A DNA stretch of 6,491 bases from Bacilli bacterium. Its GTDB lineage: Bacteria > Bacillota_I > Bacilli_A > RF39 > UBA660. A program made the translations under genes and the position numbers. Shown here in pieces: positions 1 through 5,820 of the stretch. The notes under the pieces were generated by a model that searched no databases, had not been told where the DNA came from, and worked only from the letters and a program-made list of their open reading frames with translations. The stretch's first letter is position 1, and the number at the start of each line of letters is the position of its first letter. Location: NCBI GenBank assembly GCA_028699175.1, contig JAQVVC010000043.1, positions 1 through 6,491 on the forward strand. The letters are read 5' to 3'.

Positions 1-1025
1 GTATTTCCTAATTCTCCAATAGTTAAATATAAACTATTTGAATTTAAAAAACTATTAATAAAATTACTTGTTGTAGAAGTAGACAATTTAAGGTTCCCAC
101 GGCTTTTAAATTCAATAGTATATTCATTTTTTAATGATCCAAAACTATTTAGATTGGTATTAATATTACCAGTTAATGTTATTCCATTTGTTTTATTATT
201 TGCATAAGGTATATTTGATTGACCGGAAATATTTGTACCCGATAAATCAGTAATATAATTAATATTAGTAGAAAAACCTTTATTACCCGTATTATTTAAA
301 TAATCATAATGTAATATTAAATTATTATTTATATAATTAAGTAAAGTATAAGGATCTGAATATACGCCTTTGCCTCCTGAAATTGGAGTATTTTTATCTA
401 TAGTTGCTGATAATCTTACCGGATAACTTTCATTATCATCTAAAGGATTTTTATATTTATTACATATTAAGTTTATACAATTAATATATAAATAAAATTC
501 CGAACTCGAATTATCATAATAAATAAATTCATTAGGATAATTTAATAATGCATTTTTTTCTGAAGCTTCAATTTCTAAATCTTCAATTTCTGAAAGTTGG
601 GTTTTTGTTATAAAATTAACATGGGAATAATTTTCATCTCCTCCCGTTGTATATAAATTATAAAATAGATTAGGTTCATTTTTCATTACTTCAATGTCTT
701 TATCTTTATACATTGTAAATAAAGAGGTTACACTTAATAAATTAATAGTATTATCACTATTAATGCTTGCAACTATCCATAACTTATCTTGAACATTTAT
801 ATATTTTTCATTAGAAAAAAGAGACATTTTTAAATAATCCCCAACTTTTAATTTAGATGCTGTACGATTATTTATATCAGATAATTCAGATTTTGTATTA
901 TTAATTATATTATTTAACAATAACCTATTATGAGCATAAGATGCAACTAATGTCAGTAAAAGAGCACAAAAAATTAAAAAAAAGGAATATAATAATGATG
1001 TTGCAATAAAACCATTTTTCTTCAT
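1..1025 (-). CDS. Type IV pilin-like surface protein with LamG/concanavalin-like domain (3' end missing)
   Basis: Open frame of 341 codons from ATG at 1025 with no stop before the left edge. GGAGAG at 1038-1033 lies 7 bases before the ATG. The N-terminus MKKNG|FIATS followed by a hydrophobic helix (about residues 6-31) resembles a class III signal for prepilin peptidase, with cleavage expected after Gly5. The Glu usual at mature position 5 is Ser here, as in some minor pseudopilins such as ComGG. Then come a VGDYLKM...LWIVASINSD stretch (61-91), typical of small Bacillota pilin-like proteins, and SGGKGVYSDPYTL (216-228), a linker seen before lectin-type domains. From about residue 235 the LILHYD...TDLSG pattern matches the start of a LamG/ConA-like fold. 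Two cysteines (183, 188) could form a disulfide. The protein is probably membrane-anchored or assembled on the surface. Its ligand is unknown. No pilus machinery is visible, and no convincing -35 box accompanies the TATAAT at 1054-1049. Confidence 0.72.
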   Translation of the reverse strand, partial: MKKNGFIATSLLYSFFLIFCALLLTLVASYAHNRLLLNNIINNTKSELSDINNRTASKLKVGDYLKMSLFSNEKYINVQDKLWIVASINSDNTINLLSVTSLFTMYKDKDIEVMKNEPNLFYNLYTTGGDENYSHVNFITKTQLSEIEDLEIEASEKNALLNYPNEFIYYDNSSSEFYLYINCINLICNKYKNPLDDNESYPVRLSATIDKNTPISGGKGVYSDPYTLLNYINNNLILHYDYLNNTGNKGFSTNINYITDLSGTNISGQSNIPYANNKTNGITLTGNINTNLNSFGSLKNEYTIEFKSRGNLKLSTSTTSNFINSFLNSNSLYLTIGELGN

Positions 1026-1191
1026 TATGATACTCTCCTATCATTATTATTATAATATAAAAAGAGAATAAAAAAAAGGAATATTTATAAATAGTCTTAA
1101 TTTAACTACTTATTATTTCTATTATTAAATCCATATATCATCTCTAGCCATAATATTTTTTTAATTAAATAATATTTTAGACATTTATATA

Positions 1192-1370
1192 CTATTTTAC
1201 AAATGTTTTATTAGTAAATTCTACCGAAGGAGATTTTAAAATCCCATGGCAATTACAAAATAGAAAGGACAATGAAAACTCTTATTGTATATCCTATCTT
1301 TTACTTCTTTATTTTGTGCTTCACTTCTAAAACTTTCATCTTTTATAATAAATTTAATAGCGATTTTTCC
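1192..1370 (-). pseudogene. Possible decayed coding remnant of unknown family
   Basis: On the minus strand a frame opens after TAA at 1373-1371 and reads GKIAIKFIIKDESFRSEAQN, then continues through KSFHCPFYF to a stop near 1240. It has no ATG, GTG or TTG start. A -1 shift around 1260 would join it to a second open stretch, FCNCHGILKSPSVEFTNKTF, ending at TAG (1194-1192). The codons (GAT, GAA, AGT, AAA) and the charged, balanced composition resemble the neighbouring minus-strand genes, which suggests a worn-out gene end. The Cys-rich joint (HCPF..FCNCH) could once have been a metal-binding knuckle. I do not recognise the family. Chance open frames are common at this base composition, so this is weak. 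Confidence 0.25.
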
Positions 1371-1399
1371 TTATATAAAAAATTAGATAATATAAATAA

Positions 1400-1428
1400 A
1401 AAGATAATCATTTATTTTAATTATCTTT
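1400..1428 (-). terminator. Weak hairpin, possible terminator downstream of ysxE
   Basis: AAAGATAAT (1400-1408) and ATTATCTTT (1420-1428) form a perfect 9-base-pair stem with an 11-base loop. Read on the minus strand it runs directly into TTATTTATA, a U-rich tail, and it would be the first hairpin after the ysxE stop, about 200 bases away. On the plus strand a run of eight T follows 16 bases later, so it could also act the other way. The stem has one G-C pair, so stability is low. Confidence 0.25.
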
Positions 1429-1432
1429 ATTA

Positions 1433-1461
1433 TTGTCTTTAATATTTTTTTTACATATATT
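1433..1461 (+). promoter_or_regulatory. Possible sigma-A-type promoter for the small membrane gene
   Basis: TTGTCT (1433-1438) and TATATT (1456-1461) are separated by 17 bases, matching 4/6 and 5/6 of the consensus boxes. Transcription would start near 1468, within the AGGTGAT ribosome binding site, leaving almost no leader. That makes the assignment doubtful. Such matches occur by chance in DNA this AT-rich. Confidence 0.25.
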
Positions 1462-1477
1462 ATATTAGGTGATGACT

Positions 1478-1663
1478 ATGCGTCCTCGTCCAGGTCCTTT
1501 TAAAGGTTTATTTGGAGTATTTGCTATTTTTATTCTTTGTGGCTTAATATTATACCAACTTATTATTACTTTACTTCTTCCTTTTAGATTTAATTTATTA
1601 ATTTTATTATTTGAAGTATTTCTTTTATTTTATATTTTGTGGCGCATAATATGGTTTTATTAA
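1478..1663 (+). CDS. Small two-helix membrane protein of unknown function
   Basis: It encodes 61 residues if translation begins at ATG 1478, which lies 4 bases after AGGTGAT (1467-1473), a good match to the 16S rRNA tail. GTG 1469 and ATG 1472 are in frame but fall inside that site, so I reject them. The protein begins MRPRPGPFKG, a basic proline-rich stub, then has two hydrophobic helices (about residues 11-34 and 38-56) joined by PFR, and ends in IIWFY. The basic start predicts a cytoplasmic N-terminus and a hairpin topology. It is the only plus-strand gene in the window, and its last 39 bases overlap the 3' end of ysxE in a convergent arrangement. Position beside spoVID-ysxE suggests, but does not show, a sporulation or envelope role. 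I do not recognise the family. A chance hydrophobic frame remains possible. Confidence 0.5.
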   Translation: MRPRPGPFKGLFGVFAIFILCGLILYQLIITLLLPFRFNLLILLFEVFLLFYILWRIIWFY

Positions 1664-2503
1664 CATTTCAGTTTTATATACATAAGTAAGCATTTCATTA
1701 ACTTTTCGTGTATTGTCAAATTCATAAATAGAATAATTCACTTCTTTTGGAAGAGATATCATAATAAAAAATAATTTTAATTCTTCTTTACTTAAAGGGA
1801 ATTTTTGATTATAATTTTCTAAAAAATTACTAAATTCATATTTATTATAATCATTTGTATATAAATTAATTAAATCAAGAATAGGAGTATCAATACTATA
1901 ATTATCCCAAGATATTAAATAATCATTTTTATTTTTAATGTAATGATCAATAGTTAAATTATTATGACAATAGACAACTCTTTCTTTGGTTTTATCTGTC
2001 ATTAGTTTAAACCAATTATCTAATTCATCTTCAATATATTTTAAATTTGCAAATAACTTACTACTATTTCTTATTAATAAATAATTTGATGGACTCATTA
2101 TAACCTCGGAAGCAATTTTTTTAAAAAGTTTCTCATAATATTCTTTTAAATATCTAATATTATTTTGAATTTCTTCATAAATATTTTTTATATAATCAGC
2201 TGTAATAGGTTTAAAATAAGCAGTTTTATTATGAAGTAACGCAAGTAAATCTGCCATATCAGAGGCTTTTTGATTATTAGGAATATTAACACTATCTAAA
2301 TACTCATAGACATATTTATTGTCAACCTCATCAATAATTTCTGGGTAATTATTAAATTGTCTAGTATTTAAATAATTATATAAAGATTTAACATCTTTAT
2401 TTTTTTCTTTTATAACACATTTACCATTTTCAGTACACAATATTTTACTCTTTCCAGTTATAGTTATTTTATTAGGTTTTAGGATTTCATTAATTTTCTT
2501 CAT
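1625..2503 (-). CDS. ysxE: YsxE/CotS-like spore-associated kinase-fold protein, probably catalytically altered
   Basis: It is a 292-residue protein with the aminoglycoside/choline kinase-like (APH) fold used by spore-coat proteins of the CotS/YsxE group. The VIK around Lys32 fits the nucleotide-binding lysine strand. CHNNLTIDHYI (179-189) occupies the place of the catalytic loop HGDxxxxN. There the aspartate is Asn182 and the later Asn is His187, so the usual base is missing. YLISWDN (195-201) occupies the metal-binding DF segment with Asp200 kept, followed by TPILDL. The identity rests on these motifs and on position: it directly follows spoVID, as ysxE does in Bacillus subtilis. Its ATG lies inside the spoVID end (14-base overlap) and has no visible ribosome binding site, so translational coupling is likely. 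A role in coat assembly in the mother cell is inferred. It could instead be another small-molecule kinase homologue. Confidence 0.7.
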   Translation of the reverse strand: MKKINEILKPNKITITGKSKILCTENGKCVIKEKNKDVKSLYNYLNTRQFNNYPEIIDEVDNKYVYEYLDSVNIPNNQKASDMADLLALLHNKTAYFKPITADYIKNIYEEIQNNIRYLKEYYEKLFKKIASEVIMSPSNYLLIRNSSKLFANLKYIEDELDNWFKLMTDKTKERVVYCHNNLTIDHYIKNKNDYLISWDNYSIDTPILDLINLYTNDYNKYEFSNFLENYNQKFPLSKEELKLFFIMISLPKEVNYSIYEFDNTRKVNEMLTYVYKTEMLIKPYYAPQNIK

Positions 2504-3278
2504 CAGGAATAATTAACTTCATATTTAAAATTAATTCATCAAAATTGTTATATTTTTTTAAATCATTTAAATTTGTATTATAAAGCGCGCAAATGCTTTC
2601 TAAAGTATCAGATGGAATTACGGTATGAACATGATAAGTTATAAAGCTTTCTTCGGAGTTAATGCTATTTATAATGGTATTTTTATCTGTTTCAGTTACT
2701 TTAGGTTCTTCTTTATCTGCATCTAATTCTTCTTCATCGTTTCTTTCTTCATTTGTTATCGGAGCTTTAGGAATTATCATGCTCTCGCTATTTATTTGGA
2801 TTCTTTCTTCTTCAATAAAATTTTTATCATCATCATTTCGATCATTTTTTTCTAGAGCTGGCTTTTCTAGTTCCTTTTCATCTTCTGTTAAATCTATTAT
2901 TTCAGCTTCATTATTTTGTAAAAATTCATTTAAATCAGTTTCTTCTTCAAATTCAATTAAACTTTGTTCTCCTCTTATTAGATATTCAATATGGACTTCT
3001 AATATATCTTCATTTAATTCATAAGAAAAATCATTTATGTCTACTTCAACACTATCTAAATTTACATTACTTCTTAATTCTGTACTAAAAGGTATTCTAA
3101 AACTAAAATCTTCTTTATTAATACTTACTTCATGTAAACGATATTCACCTGATAAAATAAATTCTCCTTCACAATTAGAACCAACAACATCATAGTTATG
3201 TTCAATAGATAAACTAGTTATTTCATAAATATTACTTTTAAACATTAACTCTTTATCTAAAATAAATGTTTCATTCAT
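2490..3278 (-). CDS. spoVID: SpoVID/SipL-type spore coat morphogenetic protein with C-terminal LysM
   Basis: It has 262 residues. Residues about 4-104 match the SpoVID N-terminal beta-rich domain: FILDKELMF near the start, the ILSGEYRL strand (41-48), then SVEVDINDFSYEL (76-88) and IEYLIRGE (97-104). Residues about 105-205 form a very acidic, low-complexity linker. Residues about 213-258 form a LysM domain: YHVHTVIPSDTLESICALYN, then a KKYNNF segment and MKLIIPDE. SpoVID in Bacillus and SipL in Clostridioides lie on the mother-cell side of the forespore and, with SpoIVA, drive coat encasement. The Bacillus protein is about 575 residues, so this one is less than half that length, with the linker reduced. 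ATG 3278 follows AAAGGGTGATT at good spacing. The gene overlaps ysxE downstream and has its own sigma-E-like promoter upstream. Confidence 0.82.
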   Translation of the reverse strand: MNETFILDKELMFKSNIYEITSLSIEHNYDVVGSNCEGEFILSGEYRLHEVSINKEDFSFRIPFSTELRSNVNLDSVEVDINDFSYELNEDILEVHIEYLIRGEQSLIEFEEETDLNEFLQNNEAEIIDLTEDEKELEKPALEKNDRNDDDKNFIEEERIQINSESMIIPKAPITNEERNDEEELDADKEEPKVTETDKNTIINSINSEESFITYHVHTVIPSDTLESICALYNTNLNDLKKYNNFDELILNMKLIIPDEEN

Positions 3279-3298
3279 ATAATCACCCTTTCTAAGAA

Positions 3299-3327
3299 AT
3301 TATATGATAAAATATTGTTTTTAATGC
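3299..3327 (-). promoter_or_regulatory. Candidate sigma-E (mother-cell) promoter of spoVID-ysxE
   Basis: On the minus strand GCATTAA (3327-3321) and CATATAAT (3306-3299) are separated by 14 bases. The Bacillus sigma-E consensus is roughly KMATATW, 14-15 bases, CATACAMT. The -10 differs at one position and the -35 at two. Bacillus spoVID is known to be sigma-E controlled, which fits. The expected start near 3292 leaves a short leader containing the ribosome binding site. The same -10 contains TATAAT (3304-3299), but no good sigma-A -35 lies 16-18 bases upstream. Confidence 0.45.
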
Positions 3328-3335
3328 AAACTAAA

Positions 3336-3357
3336 ACAAGTAATTTTATTTACTTGT
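3336..3357 (-). terminator. Hairpin terminator overlapping the lon stop codon
   Basis: ACAAGTAA (minus strand 3357-3350) pairs perfectly with TTACTTGT (3343-3336), giving an 8-base-pair stem with a 6-base loop that contains most of the lon TAA stop. The transcript then reads TTTAGTTTGC, a short U-rich tail. It would separate lon from spoVID, whose candidate promoter begins 9 bases further on. The tail is poor for a strong intrinsic terminator. Confidence 0.45.
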
Positions 3358-5655
3358 CTTAGTCTTTTTAAATAAATCTTTATATAATTCATCAAAAGTA
3401 CTTACAAATATTAATTTCATCTCTTTTAAAATAAAACTAGGAACATTATTAATGTCATCAACATTTAATTTAGGTAAATATATAGTTTTAATATTATTAT
3501 TAAAAGCTGTTATTATTTTCTCTTTTATTGATTTTACTTTTAATATATTACCATATAAATCTAATTTACCAGTAAAAGCTACTTGAGAATCAATTTTAAA
3601 ATTATTAGTTAAACTCAGTATTGATACGGCCACTCCTAATGAACCGCTAGCACCATTTAAATTTATATCTTGATTAAAATTAATATGAAGTGCCTTATCA
3701 TTTAATATTTTATTATTAATATAGTTCATTGCTTTTAAATAATTTATTACTACCAATATATTGTCTTTAGTAATATCGCCAACATTACCAGTAATAGTAA
3801 TTCCTTCTTCATTAGGAATTAATAAACTTTGAACATTAATTATTTTACCACCTAAAGGACTTACTCCCAATATATTTATATTACCAATATCATTATTAAC
3901 AATTAAATTATCATAAATAATATTACCTAATACTTTTTTGATATAATCTAAGGTTATTTTAGAAGTAGTTATATTATTTATAATAATATTTCTGATTAAT
4001 TTATCTAATATTCTTTCTAATTCTCTAACACCACTTTCTAAAGTATAGTGATTAATAATAAATAATATTAATTCCTCTTTAAATTTGATTTTTTTATAAT
4101 TATATTTTAAACAAATATTTGGAATTAAATAATTAAGAGCAATATCTTTTTTATCATAAATTGTATAACTATCAATATGCATTATTTCTAAGCGATCTTT
4201 TAAAGGTGCTGGAATCATATTTTCATCATTAGCAGTTAAAATAAATAAAGTTTTAGATAAATCAAATGGTTCTTCAATATAATTATCAATAAAGTTTTTA
4301 TTTTGATTAATATCAAGAATATCTAATAAAGCACTTGCAGGATCGCCTTTATAGTCTTTAACCATTTTGTCAATTTCGTCAATTAAGATAACCGGATTAT
4401 TAACCCCACATTTTTTAATACCGGATATTATTTTTCCAGGAGATGCTCCTAAATAAGTACGACGATGCCCAATTAATTCACTTGAATCATTTAAACCACC
4501 AACACTAATTTTAAAAAAATCTCTTTTTAAAGCTGAACTGATACTCATTGCTAAAGTTGTTTTACCTACTCCAGGAGGTCCTACTAAACAAATAATCGGG
4601 CTTATCAACAGAGGGTTAATAGTTTTTAAAGCCGCATATTCTTCAATTCTTTCTTTTATATGCTCAACTCCATGATGGGTTTTATTTAAACGATTATTAA
4701 TTGCATTAACATTTAATTCTTCTTTTGAAGATTTATCAAAAGGAAGACTTAACACGGTATCTAAATAATTTCTAATAACCGATGCATCGGGACTATTTTC
4801 TGGAGTATAATTGTATTTTTTTAATTCATGTTCTAATTTTTTACGAATCGTTTCATCAACATTTAAGGCTTTAATTTTTTCAGTATATAATAGTATTTCA
4901 CTTTCTTTCGTACTATTAATTCCTAATTCGCGATTTAATTTTTCTACTTTAGCTTTTAATAAATATTCTTTTTGTTCACGCTCAAAATCGATTCTAATAT
5001 CTTGGTCAAGTTTATTATTTAATTTTATTAACTCTAATTCAATTGTTAAATCAGCAATTAAGTTACGAGCCCTTTCTCTTTCGCTAAATTCATTCATATA
5101 TTTAAGTTTTTTATTTAAAGGTAAATTAATAAAAGGCACTACTAAATCAGTTAGGTTATCTAAAGATTCATTTTCATTAATCTTAAATAAAATACTATTT
5201 GATGATTCAGGGTTTAACTTAATAAATTTTTTAGTTTGCTCAATTAACTTTCTTTTTAAAGCTACTTCTTCATTAGTTTCCCCTTTATCAATATATAATT
5301 TCTTAATAGTTGAGATTAAAATACTTTTATTATCTTTATAATTAGTATAATTTAAAGTTTTTATCCGGTTTAAACCTCTTATTACAACCCGATAGTTACC
5401 ATTAGGAAGCTGTATACTAGATTTAATATAAGTTAATACCCCTACTTCAGGTAGATCTTTAACTGACGGAGATTCTTCTAAAGAATTAACTGGCAAAATA
5501 ATTAAAATCTTTTTATTATATTTATTAACACTTAAATCAATAATCTTTTTACTTAAATCATTATTAAGTTCAATCCGGACTTCTTGAAGCGGAAGTAATG
5601 ATAGTTTTTTCAGTAATAATACTGGAATATCTTCTTTAATAATCAGCACCTCCAA
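3346..5655 (-). CDS. lon: ATP-dependent protease Lon
   Basis: Serine protease of the AAA+ family that degrades misfolded and regulatory proteins in the cytoplasm. Counted from the outermost start (TTG 5655) it has 769 residues, close to the family norm. It has a LON substrate-binding domain (about 10-200), a helical region with coiled-coil character (about 200-325), an ATPase domain and a protease domain (about 590-765). The ATPase domain has Walker A GPPGVGKT (359-366), Walker B VILIDEID (422-429), GHRRTYLGASPG (396-407), sensor-1 Asn476, arginine finger Arg488 and sensor-2 Arg544. In the protease domain the usual DGPSAG reads NGASGS, with Ser670 the likely nucleophile. GGLKEK reads KSIKEK with Lys711 kept. 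TGE reads TGK, and ES in the GDVMxES segment reads DN. The dyad is therefore present but its surroundings have diverged. There is no ATG near the start. TTG 5655 has no ribosome binding site, while GGAGGTG (5653-5647) lies inside the frame, so initiation is probably at ATT 5643 or 5640. The gene stands alone between its own promoter and terminator. Confidence 0.95.
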   Translation of the reverse strand: MEVLIIKEDIPVLLLKKLSLLPLQEVRIELNNDLSKKIIDLSVNKYNKKILIILPVNSLEESPSVKDLPEVGVLTYIKSSIQLPNGNYRVVIRGLNRIKTLNYTNYKDNKSILISTIKKLYIDKGETNEEVALKRKLIEQTKKFIKLNPESSNSILFKINENESLDNLTDLVVPFINLPLNKKLKYMNEFSERERARNLIADLTIELELIKLNNKLDQDIRIDFEREQKEYLLKAKVEKLNRELGINSTKESEILLYTEKIKALNVDETIRKKLEHELKKYNYTPENSPDASVIRNYLDTVLSLPFDKSSKEELNVNAINNRLNKTHHGVEHIKERIEEYAALKTINPLLISPIICLVGPPGVGKTTLAMSISSALKRDFFKISVGGLNDSSELIGHRRTYLGASPGKIISGIKKCGVNNPVILIDEIDKMVKDYKGDPASALLDILDINQNKNFIDNYIEEPFDLSKTLFILTANDENMIPAPLKDRLEIMHIDSYTIYDKKDIALNYLIPNICLKYNYKKIKFKEELILFIINHYTLESGVRELERILDKLIRNIIINNITTSKITLDYIKKVLGNIIYDNLIVNNDIGNINILGVSPLGGKIINVQSLLIPNEEGITITGNVGDITKDNILVVINYLKAMNYINNKILNDKALHINFNQDINLNGASGSLGVAVSILSLTNNFKIDSQVAFTGKLDLYGNILKVKSIKEKIITAFNNNIKTIYLPKLNVDDINNVPSFILKEMKLIFVSTFDELYKDLFKKTKTSK
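5638..5653 (-). promoter_or_regulatory. Lon ribosome binding site with no AUG start after it
   Basis: GGAGGTG (minus strand 5653-5647) is a near-perfect Shine-Dalgarno sequence. In the lon frame the following codons are CTG (5646), ATT (5643), ATT (5640) and AAA. Measured from GGAGG, the gaps to CTG, ATT and ATT are 2, 5 and 8 bases. The two ATT codons are therefore best placed, and an AUU start would be rare, as in infC. GTG 5649 overlaps the site itself. The first in-frame ATG is about residue 187, well inside the LON domain. Confidence 0.55.
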
Positions 5656-5666
5656 ATATGAGTTTT

Positions 5667-5695
5667 ATTATAGTATTTAAAATCAACTTTGTAAA
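5667..5695 (-). promoter_or_regulatory. Sigma-A promoter of lon
   Basis: On the minus strand TTTACA (5695-5690) and TATAAT (5672-5667) are separated by exactly 17 bases, matching 5/6 and 6/6 of the vegetative consensus. Transcription should begin near 5660, so the leader before GGAGGTG is only about 7 bases. That places TTG 5655 almost at the transcript end and supports a start downstream of the Shine-Dalgarno sequence. Confidence 0.7.
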
Positions 5696-5698
5696 GTT
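5685..5698. promoter_or_regulatory. Palindrome over the lon -35 box, possible operator
   Basis: AACTTT (5685-5690), GT, AAAGTT (5693-5698) is a perfect 6+6 inverted repeat with a 2-base centre, completely covering the lon -35 hexamer. This is the position expected for a repressor that blocks RNA polymerase. It does not match the CtsR direct repeat (GGTCAAA-type) or the HrcA CIRCE element that usually control proteostasis genes. A chance AT-rich palindrome is possible. Confidence 0.35.
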
Positions 5699-5735
5699 AA
5701 AAAGATGATTTTAAAATATTTTATATCATTAAAAA

Positions 5736-5759
5736 TATCCCGGGCAAAAACCTAGGATA
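5736..5759 (-). terminator. Intrinsic terminator of the pdp transcript
   Basis: On the minus strand TATCCTAGG (5759-5751), loop TTTTTG, CCCGGGATA (5744-5736) forms a 9-position stem with one U-G wobble and one A-C mismatch, then TTTTT (5735-5731). It lies 61 bases after the pdp stop codon and upstream of the lon promoter. The run of G and C is conspicuous in this AT-rich sequence. Confidence 0.7.
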
Positions 5760-5820
5760 ATTTATAATAATATTATTTTCATTGTACTAAATAAAGATTT
5801 GATCAATTATAATATTACTT

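Larger units (their letters stand above)
1026..1477. other. Intergenic stretch between the pilin-like gene and the small membrane gene
   Basis: About 450 bases with no intact gene that I can support. It holds the ribosome binding site of the pilin-like gene (1033-1038), a possible minus-strand coding remnant (1192-1370), a 12-base palindrome GATTTTAAAATC (1232-1243), a hairpin (1400-1428) and a possible promoter for the plus-strand small gene. A minus-strand mini-frame from ATG at 1151 encodes MARDDIWI and stops at 1125, with no ribosome binding site. I recognise no tRNA, riboswitch or other known RNA motif here, although 1220-1275 is less AT-rich than its surroundings. Confidence 0.5.

Noticed and set aside
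1272..1442. Plus-strand 56-codon frame starting MKTLIVYPIF, just after a five-codon frame at 1246
   Set aside because: AAAGGA is only 2 bases from its ATG, the composition looks like the antisense of the minus-strand remnant, and nothing in it is recognisable.
2662..3024. Plus-strand open frame of 120 codons rich in Ser, Phe and Leu
   Set aside because: It is the reverse complement of the acidic linker of spoVID (GAA/GAT codons read as TTC/ATC). It has no ribosome binding site and lies wholly inside a recognised gene.
4811..5341. Plus-strand open frame of 176 codons
   Set aside because: It lies entirely antisense to the conserved N-terminal and helical regions of lon, and its Ser/Phe/Leu composition is a typical shadow.
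5768..5817. Inverted repeat TAATATTAT...ATAATATTA in the pdp 3' spacer
   Set aside because: Pure A/T arms separated by more than 30 bases are expected by chance here, and a better terminator lies just beyond.
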